Shown here: positions 58,503 through 64,000 of the stretch, piece by piece
Layout: the number at the start of each line of letters is the position of its first letter
How positions within the stretch are numbered: the first letter of the stretch is position 1
NCBI RefSeq assembly: GCF_003610465.1
Contig: NZ_RAQI01000006.1
Location: 210,418-274,417, forward strand
Direction of reading: 5' to 3'
Origin: Xenorhabdus ehlersii
GTDB taxonomy: Bacteria; Pseudomonadota; Gammaproteobacteria; Enterobacterales; Enterobacteriaceae
DNA length: 64,000 bases
Program-made: the position numbers and the translations under genes
Notes under the pieces: model-generated
What the model was told of the DNA's origin: nothing
Database searches by the model: none
What the model saw: only the letters and a program-made list of their open reading frames with translations

Positions 58503-61199
58503 TCAGGGAACAATAAGGCCACTCAGGTGGGCGGTATCGCTGTCTGCCCCGTCGAACAGCAGTTCATAGATGAACGTCAGGCCACGACGGTGCAACAGCA
58601 GGTATTCCATTTCGACCAGTCGTGAGAGATGCACCTTAAGCTGGGTATCACCCCACTGCACCGCATCCCTCAACTGTTTGCGGGTAAACCGCATTTCGTG
58701 GCGGGGCTGGCCGCTTTCTTTTACCCAGCCCTGTATCAGCAATAACAGCTTGCGCGTCTGCGGCGGCATTTCGTCCAGTGTCCGGCCTAAGATTTCATGC
58801 GCCAACTGATTGGCGAGCCGGATATCGTCTTTGCTCACTTCGATGTATTCCAGTGTCTTGCCGCGATGCTCTGCCGTTTTGATGTCCCGCTGGTACTGGT
58901 GCAGCAACGCTATGCTCTGAATGAGGGTCAGGTATTTCATATGGTCACGGCGGGTACGGGTTTTGTCTGACAGGAACGTCAGTTGTGACGCATACGGATT
59001 GACCACATTCAACGGCTTAAGCAGCCGCTGGGCGTTCTGGTGAAGTTGCATCAGATAGTCCCGCTCGTTCCCGGCCAGCAAGCCTTCGAGCGTCTGCTTC
59101 TGGCGCTGCACCGCATGGATAGCTTCGGTCTGTTCGCGGGATTCGTTGACCGTCAGCACCAGACAACGGTTGAGCAGCTCTTCATCCACATCAATGGCGG
59201 TCGTGGTGAGCATCAGCATCACCGGGCCTTTCACGGTATAGCTTTTAGTGACGAGGTTGCCGGTTGCCTCATCCTTGCCCGTGCTCGCCATCGTCAGTTC
59301 GCCATCACTTTGCAACAGCTTCAGCGCATAGGCGGCCTGCCGTACCCCTTCTTCTTCGGCGATAGCTAATATCTTGTGCTGGAGATTAGTTTCACCGAGA
59401 TAGAACAGGCTTTGCCCGGTCATAGCGCTGTACTGGATGCGCTCTTCCTCCGGGATCAGGTTCAGTACCGCCTCCATCAGCGAGGATTTGCCGGCGGCGC
59501 TGCTGCTCTGGATAAGTACCGCTAACGGTTTGGGTAACTTTCGGCTCACTGCTGCCAGATAGCCCGCAAGCAGATTGGTGGATTCACCAACCACGCCACA
59601 GGCGGCTAAGTCAGCGGTAATACGTGCCGTCAGGTAGGGATCTTGCAGTAACGCCAGTGCCGCTTCCCGTTCAGCGATCCCCATCGCCGGTACGCGGGGT
59701 TCGGTGCCTGAGGTGGGTTGCTGTTGCCCCTGTTCGACGGCCAGTAACACCTGCCCCAGCGAACGCCGCAACTCAGCCTCTCCCAGCCCCAGTTCGGTGG
59801 CGGCCAGTCTGGCATAGCTGTTCCGGCTGCGGGCACTCATCAGGTCAACCCCGTCGGCGAACAGGACGCCGCTTTGTGTGTCCAACACCTGCGCATTGAG
59901 TTTCATCGTGGCAGCGCCGGCTTTGACTGCGCCCATGCCCCGTAAGCACCATTGCAGTGTGCCGATCGAGATAAGCCGCTCGCCATGCTCACCGGATTCA
60001 CAGACGACATTCGGCGTCACGCGGGGTACGGGTCCAGCGGCTAAAGGGGAAGCGGGCTCAGGCGCGGTGTCCGGCTCAGGCGTCTGGCGCTCAAGGGCGA
60101 CCATATCCGCTGCCTCCTGCATCGGTACAGCACTCTCAATCAGCAGGGCAAAGGCCGATTCGGGTTCGGCCATCTGACACAGATACCCGTTGGCATCCTG
60201 ATCTGGCGGGAACACTATACGCAGCGGCGTGATGCCTTTGGCAACCAGTGCTGCCGCCAGTTTGACGGCGGCATCATTGCCGGCGGTATCATTATCAAAG
60301 GCGATCAGCACCTGCTTAATGCCATGCTGTTCGAACGCCTGCCAGTGATCCGCGGTGACGCCGTTCACCCCGTAAGCGGCTGTCACATTGCGCTGCCCCG
60401 TCACCCAGAACGACAGCGCATCAATCAGCGATTCGCACAGGATCAGCGATTTTGCAGCCCCCAGTGCCTGCGCATTCCAGACCCCGCGGTGCGCGCCCGG
60501 CAGGTAAAGATGCGAGACCGTATCACCGCGCCGCCGCTCGCCGATTTTGCGTCCGTACAGTTCGTGAACTTGCCCCTCAGCGCTGATAACAGGGATAACC
60601 AGCGAGCCACGCAGATGCTCACGCCCGTTCTCCCGCAACACCCCGGCCGCTATCAGGCGGCGGCGGATCTCCTCGCCGGCTTTGACTTTTTTCGGTGGCA
60701 GACGGTAGCCCAGCGTGCGGTTGGCAAAGCCCAGCTTAAACTGCGCGACTAATTCAGGATGGTTGAGCCGCCGCTTCGCCAGATAGGCCTGTGCTTCCGG
60801 GGCATTCAAAAGTGTATGGTGATAAAACGCAACCACCCGTGACAGCAACACCTGTTGCCCGATGGCATCACTGGTCAGCTCTTCCGGCTGCACCAGTGGC
60901 TCAACCGCCGGATTGTGCCCCAGCACGGCACGCAGGCGCTCCACGGCATGGCGCAGGCTCAGACCCTCGGTGTGCATGACCCAGTCCAGCACCGACCCGC
61001 CCGCATCACAGCCAAAACAGTGGTAGAGATTTTTCGCTGGCGTGATGACCATCGAAGGCGTTTTCTCCTCATGGAACGGGCACAGCACGGTCATGTCTTT
61101 GCCGCGTTTAAAAAGTTGCCGCCCCTGCTGCTCGATGATGGCAACTAAGGGCACGGCGGTTTTCAGGTGCTGTAATTCTGCGTCGGGAATGCGAGCCAT
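58503..61199 (-). CDS. Mobile-element primase (CHC2, Toprim) with P-loop ATPase, module 2
   Basis: 898 residues, colinear with the module 1 protein without gaps. I count nine substitutions: E6D, A14T, S17P, Q76H, L408R, H494Q and three in the region after the ATPase core (HAV for HAL, RDY for RDS, GKT for GKR). Zinc-finger Cys/His, Toprim acidic residues and the P-loop are unchanged. Three substitutions lie in the first 17 residues, at the junction with the divergent regulator region, which fits recombination near the start of the gene. Confidence 0.88.
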   Translation of the reverse strand: MARIPDAELQHLKTAVPLVAIIEQQGRQLFKRGKDMTVLCPFHEEKTPSMVITPAKNLYHCFGCDAGGSVLDWVMHTEGLSLRHAVERLRAVLGHNPAVEPLVQPEELTSDAIGQQVLLSRVVAFYHHTLLNAPEAQAYLAKRRLNHPELVAQFKLGFANRTLGYRLPPKKVKAGEEIRRRLIAAGVLRENGREHLRGSLVIPVISAEGQVHELYGRKIGERRRGDTVSHLYLPGAHRGVWNAQALGAAKSLILCESLIDALSFWVTGQRNVTAAYGVNGVTADHWQAFEQHGIKQVLIAFDNDTAGNDAAVKLAAALVAKGITPLRIVFPPDQDANGYLCQMAEPESAFALLIESAVPMQEAADMVALERQTPEPDTAPEPASPLAAGPVPRVTPNVVCESGEHGERLISIGTLQWCLRGMGAVKAGAATMKLNAQVLDTQSGVLFADGVDLMSARSRNSYARLAATELGLGEAELRRSLGQVLLAVEQGQQQPTSGTEPRVPAMGIAEREAALALLQDPYLTARITADLAACGVVGESTNLLAGYLAAVSRKLPKPLAVLIQSSSAAGKSSLMEAVLNLIPEEERIQYSAMTGQSLFYLGETNLQHKILAIAEEEGVRQAAYALKLLQSDGELTMASTGKDEATGNLVTKSYTVKGPVMLMLTTTAIDVDEELLNRCLVLTVNESREQTEAIHAVQRQKQTLEGLLAGNERDYLMQLHQNAQRLLKPLNVVNPYASQLTFLSDKTRTRRDHMKYLTLIQSIALLHQYQRDIKTAEHRGKTLEYIEVSKDDIRLANQLAHEILGRTLDEMPPQTRKLLLLIQGWVKESGQPRHEMRFTRKQLRDAVQWGDTQLKVHLSRLVEMEYLLLHRRGLTFIYELLFDGADSDTAHLSGLIVP

Positions 61200-61240
61200 A
61201 TCGGTATTCCTTTAAAAACCTGTCAAGATTTATTTTGCTT

Positions 61241-61290
61241 CGCTATGCGATATATTATATAATCGTAACACGATAGTAAAGCAAGTCGTT
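61241..61290. promoter_or_regulatory. Divergent promoter/operator region of module 2
   Basis: The spacer 61200-61322 differs wholly from that of module 1. It contains CGATATATTATATAATCG, a near-palindrome, followed by CGATAGTAAAGCAA. TTTGCTT upstream and AAAGCAA downstream form outer arms. A likely operator for the module 2 regulator. Confidence 0.45.
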
Positions 61291-61322
61291 TTAAGAATAC
61301 GCCTTATACTCTGGAGCATTTT

Positions 61323-61733
61323 ATGGCTGATATGACAGATGAAATTATGCAGACCGAAGAACAGCGCCGGGCATTTGGTAAACGACTCAAGGTATTACGT
61401 AATCAACAACGAAGAACCCAGAAGGAAGTGGCTGGCCTGATTGGCTTGCAGCTTTCGCAGTACAACAAATATGAGTCCGGGATGCACATTCCGCCCGCGG
61501 ATAAATTAATCCAACTGGCTGAGCTATTTACCACCTCGATTGATTATTTGTTATTAGGCTCGTCTGACGAGCAATTACCGCTGAGTAATACGCGGTTAAT
61601 CGAACGATTTAAGGCACTTGAGGAGTGCCAGCCGGAAGAGCAGGAAACCGTGATTAAGCTGATTGATGCCGTGATTATGAAGCATCGGGTTGAGTCTGCG
61701 ATGCGTCCGGTTGAGCAGGAGAAGGGCAACTAA
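61323..61733 (+). CDS. Cro/CI-type helix-turn-helix regulator, module 2
   Basis: 136 residues with an HTH_3 domain at ~18-75 (FGKRLKVLRNQQRRTQKEVAG, LQLSQYNKYESGMHIPPADK, TTSIDYLLLGSSDEQ) and a helical C-terminus. GGAG lies seven bases before the ATG. It takes the position of the module 1 regulator but is a different protein with a different operator region. Modules therefore carry exchangeable repressors, reminiscent of phage immunity regions. Confidence 0.85.
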   Translation: MADMTDEIMQTEEQRRAFGKRLKVLRNQQRRTQKEVAGLIGLQLSQYNKYESGMHIPPADKLIQLAELFTTSIDYLLLGSSDEQLPLSNTRLIERFKALEECQPEEQETVIKLIDAVIMKHRVESAMRPVEQEKGN

Positions 61734-61816
61734 AAAAGGTAAAGCATTTTTAACACGGCGCTGATGTGCAGCAACACACCAACGCCGCTCACCACAACCA
61801 ACTATCTAGGAGTTGA

Positions 61817-62140
61817 ATGATGGCTAAGGCGCATTCTAAGCAAAACCGTGCAGTAAATAAAGCCACAAAAACAGAGCGTTATTACACCGTGGGATACGTG
61901 CCGCAAAATGACAAGGCCAGTGCCCCGCCGGCAATCCATCTTAAGGGGCAGTGGCTTAAGGCTGCGGGGTTTGATATTGGTGGCACACTCACCGTCAAGA
62001 TTATGGAGGGCTGTCTGGTGCTGATCCCCGACAGTGACGAGACTAACAGCCTCAAACAGCAATACCAGCGCCAGCGAGAGCAAATCAGCGAAATTAAGCT
62101 GAAAATGCGGGAACTGATTGGTGACTACAAAAGCCGCTAA
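61817..62140 (+). CDS. SymE-like toxin-family protein, module 2
   Basis: 107 residues, about 80% identical to the module 1 protein: PAIHLKGQWLKAAGFDIG and LTVKIMEGCLVLIPD are closer still to E. coli SymE (KGQWLEAAGF, VKVMEGCIVL). The first 38 residues are nearly unchanged between modules, while residues 30-45 and the C-terminal helix vary. Tandem ATGs follow TAGGAG. Confidence 0.8.
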   Translation: MMAKAHSKQNRAVNKATKTERYYTVGYVPQNDKASAPPAIHLKGQWLKAAGFDIGGTLTVKIMEGCLVLIPDSDETNSLKQQYQRQREQISEIKLKMRELIGDYKSR

Positions 62141-62171
62141 GGGCAGGGAATGAGCAGCTCTTAAAAAGAAC

Positions 62172-62205
62172 AAAGCCGGAAGATCACGGGGATATTTCCG
62201 GCTTT
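62172..62205. terminator. Bidirectional terminator after symE-like gene, module 2
   Basis: AAAGCCGGAAGAT and ATATTTCCGGCTTT pair around a short loop, with flanking A and T runs. It is at the same place as the terminator of module 1. Confidence 0.75.
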
Positions 62206-62236
62206 GGCTTTTATTTAATTAATAATATGTTTATTA

Positions 62237-62689
62237 TCATAACTTAATTACTTCTAAATATTTCATGGCTGCTTTGCACTCCCCCATAGAGCTAGGCTTT
62301 AGATATTCTAATCTTTTAAAGAATTTTTTCGCATGATCACGCATGGCAATTAAAAAATAATTTTTATCAACAGAGGTTTTCACTTCTGAATGGCAATTGA
62401 CACTAACAAGTACTCTATTGCCTTTTGATGGTATAAACTTAACCTCTATTGGTTGGTCAGGAAAATAACATTTAAATTCTTTATTATCATAAAGTAACGC
62501 TAATCCTTCTGAAAGATAACTCCAGAGATCATCTATATAGTCATACATTGATTTATCGATAAGGTTGATACCATTAATAGTCAACTCTAGTGCGCCATCA
62601 ATGTAATCAATACGTTTAATATCTCCATCATATTGAAAGAAATCAATATATTCTTCTTTAATTTTAATATACGTGTTTACATTTATCAT
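62237..62689 (-). CDS. Putative immunity protein for the EndoU-like Rhs tip, module 2
   Basis: 150 residues, AT-rich, no signal peptide or membrane segment. Unrecognised family; text includes [26 protein letters not shown] and [14 protein letters not shown]. Translationally coupled to the toxin tip by an ATGA overlap. Unrelated by eye to the module 1 immunity candidate, as expected if each protects against a different toxin. Confidence 0.7.
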   Translation of the reverse strand: MINVNTYIKIKEEYIDFFQYDGDIKRIDYIDGALELTINGINLIDKSMYDYIDDLWSYLSEGLALLYDNKEFKCYFPDQPIEVKFIPSKGNRVLVSVNCHSEVKTSVDKNYFLIAMRDHAKKFFKRLEYLKPSSMGECKAAMKYLEVIKL

Positions 62690-63168
62690 AAGTTACCCGG
62701 ATAAAATTGACCAATTCTTCCTTTATTAAAGCCAACGACATAATTTTGACCATTATATGAACCGGTAATTTGATATTTACCAATAGTACCTTTACTTACC
62801 ATCGTATCTCTGTTTTGCTTCATTACACTTTCAATGGCATTAGACATATCATTTATTGACATATCACGAGAGAAGAAACTTTGCTTAGCTTTAATTGAAC
62901 CATCCCAGTATTCAGGATGGTGACGTTCAAGGAAATGTTTCATTCCTGCTCTATCTAATTTAAAAGTTTGGTTGCCAAAATGATAATCTTTACTCCTAAA
63001 TGATCTCAGATCATTGACAACTTTATGTGGAAGTGCCTTTTTGGGTTTGATTCCTGAATTTTTAGATAATCCAGCATCTCCTTTATTGCCTACCCCGCCT
63101 GCCAGCCCATACGGATCTACCCACTTCGATGGGTTATGCACATACGAATACGGGTTAAACCCGCCCAT
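62686..63168 (-). CDS. Orphan Rhs C-terminal tip, candidate EndoU-like RNase toxin, module 2
   Basis: 160 residues from an ATG created within the Rhs core text ([24 protein letters not shown]); the open frame extends to 63183 (DPIGL) where a TAA stops it. The toxin region has [71 protein letters not shown]. The His near the start followed by a G-x-Y...V-G-F...G-x-I...Y-P ending resembles bacterial EndoU nuclease tips of CdiA/Rhs proteins; I hold this at moderate to low confidence. It lacks Rhs delivery domains, so it could act only after joining a full rhs gene, or as a cytoplasmic protein if the ATG is used. Confidence 0.7.
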   Translation of the reverse strand: MGGFNPYSYVHNPSKWVDPYGLAGGVGNKGDAGLSKNSGIKPKKALPHKVVNDLRSFRSKDYHFGNQTFKLDRAGMKHFLERHHPEYWDGSIKAKQSFFSRDMSINDMSNAIESVMKQNRDTMVSKGTIGKYQITGSYNGQNYVVGFNKGRIGQFYPGNL

Positions 63169-63732
63169 CAGCCCGATGGGGTCTTAGGGCAGGTTCCGGT
63201 GCGGTTATACAGTTTTAAGCGATTTTTTCCTTGACTATCAGCTTGTTAAAGAACCCCTTTTACCCGTTCCGCCCATTCCCGCGAACCTAAAAGGCCGAAG
63301 TGCACTTTTGGCCTGTTTTTACGCTTGCTCCGATGTGCAGTATAGCGCCCTTTTTTCCCCTGTGATGGGCTGAACAGCCTGATTTTGTGCGATTTTTCAC
63401 GGTAACGGGCGAACGTCGCCCAACTGGCTTGGGCGGCGGGCGGCCGTTCTGCGGGGTGCGGGGCGGCACAGGAGCCTGGGGGAGCAAGGAGCGCAGCGAC
63501 TGCGAGCCGCGCGCAGACAATGCAGCGGGGTCGGGGCGGGGGAGGTAAACCAGCGGAGGCCGCAGGCCGACCTGCCTACAGGGGTCTTTGCCTGAGCCAC
63601 TCAAGGCCGCTAAAGAAGACGCTGTTTTTGCCGGAACGGGGCACGCGGCTTAAGACTGGTGCTCAGTAGCTGACAGCAGAAGGCGCCAGCCTTGTGCGGT
63701 GCACCCCGCGAGGCCGATAAGTGGGGGCGAAG

Positions 63733-63827
63733 ACATAATGCAGATTATGCGATGTGAGCCGCTCTTCGGCGGTTGGCGGAACAGCGGGGCGGCACGGCGA
63801 ATTTCGCATAATCTCCCTGCATTATGT
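63733..63827. promoter_or_regulatory. Imperfect long inverted repeat (candidate recombination site), copy C
   Basis: Same arms as in copy B: ACATAATGCAGATTATGCGA at 63733-63752 and its interrupted complement at 63804-63827. Confidence 0.7.
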
Positions 63828-63966
63828 TAAATGGGCTTTGGGCAGCCGGCACAGAGTGGTTGGGGACACCGTGGCCGCCGCTGCCCATTGCCCATTTACC
63901 CCCGCCGGCACTGAAGCTGACGGGCAGTCCGGTCACGGTCTGCCCCTGCACGGAACCCCCGCGGAC

Positions 63967-64000
63967 TCAACGGGGACGGGGGCGCTGTCCGCTGGCATCA
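63967..64000 (-). CDS. 3' end of a third tyrosine recombinase gene (partial)
   Basis: On the minus strand the last 34 bases read DASGQRPRPR then TGA, identical to the end of the module 2 recombinase tail. This shows that a third module follows beyond the window. Confidence 0.75.
   Translation of the reverse strand, partial: DASGQRPRPR

Larger units (their letters stand above)
63184..64000. repeat. GC-rich cassette repeat, copy C, start of a third module
   Basis: Begins with the same TTAGGGCAGGTTCCGGTGCG junction beside Rhs codons as copy B and is nearly identical to it, except for a shorter middle (a block of about 125 bases is missing around 63460-63480). It runs to the window edge into the 3' end of another recombinase gene. 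Confidence 0.85.

Noticed and set aside
50019..64000. CRISPR array from repeated GC-rich segments
   Set aside because: Repeats are hundreds of bases long and kilobases apart; no short regularly spaced repeats.
1..64000. tRNA or rRNA genes
   Set aside because: No cloverleaf with a T-loop GTTCRANNC in suitable context and no rRNA-like sequence was found by eye.

Overview
The window reads as a chromosomal segment of an insect-pathogenic enterobacterium of the Xenorhabdus/Photorhabdus type, most likely Xenorhabdus. The evidence is an enterobacterial core in E. coli-like order (pta-ackA-yfbV-hxpA-yfbS-yfbR-alaA-lrhA-nuoA to N, with nuoC and nuoD fused) interrupted by a non-ribosomal peptide locus, orphan Rhs toxin tips and many degenerate insertion sequences. 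The genus is inferred from gene content; I could not run a search.

Region 1 (1-9.6 kb, minus strand) is a peptide natural-product locus: a SyrD/PvdE-type ABC exporter, then a C-A-T synthetase whose A-domain code reads as serine, then a second, incomplete synthetase (C-A-T-C...) running off the left edge. Region 2 (10.3-18 kb, plus) is the arginine succinyltransferase operon astCADBE followed by a CycA-like amino-acid permease. Region 3 (18-29 kb) holds acetate metabolism (pta, ackA), small housekeeping genes, alanine transaminase and the LysR regulator lrhA/hexA. Region 4 (29.6-44.6 kb, plus) is the complete 13-gene complex I operon, closed by a strong terminator.

Region 5 (44.7-50 kb) is a scrap yard behind nuoN. 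It has two nearly identical, internally deleted 555-bp IS6-like elements in inverted orientation around an AT-rich gene with a caspase-fold-like His/Cys signature. Beyond them lie a hypothetical gene facing a broken paralog of itself, an IS5-family copy with a nonsense codon, and an IS6 remnant fused to an IS982 remnant.

Region 6 (50-64 kb) is the most unusual part: a tandem array of at least three copies of a mobile module. Each complete module runs: GC-rich structured repeat, tyrosine recombinase, CHC2/Toprim primase with a P-loop ATPase domain, divergent Cro/CI-type regulator, SymE-like protein, then on the opposite strand an immunity candidate and an orphan Rhs C-terminal tip. The recombinase and primase are almost identical between modules, whereas the regulator, toxin tip and immunity gene differ. 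The module edge lies exactly next to the Rhs motif DPIGL. The GC-rich repeat carries a long imperfect inverted repeat with a compensatory base change between copies, so it is probably a folded recombination or replication site. I interpret the array as a system that multiplies and exchanges Rhs toxin-immunity cassettes; this is inference from arrangement only.
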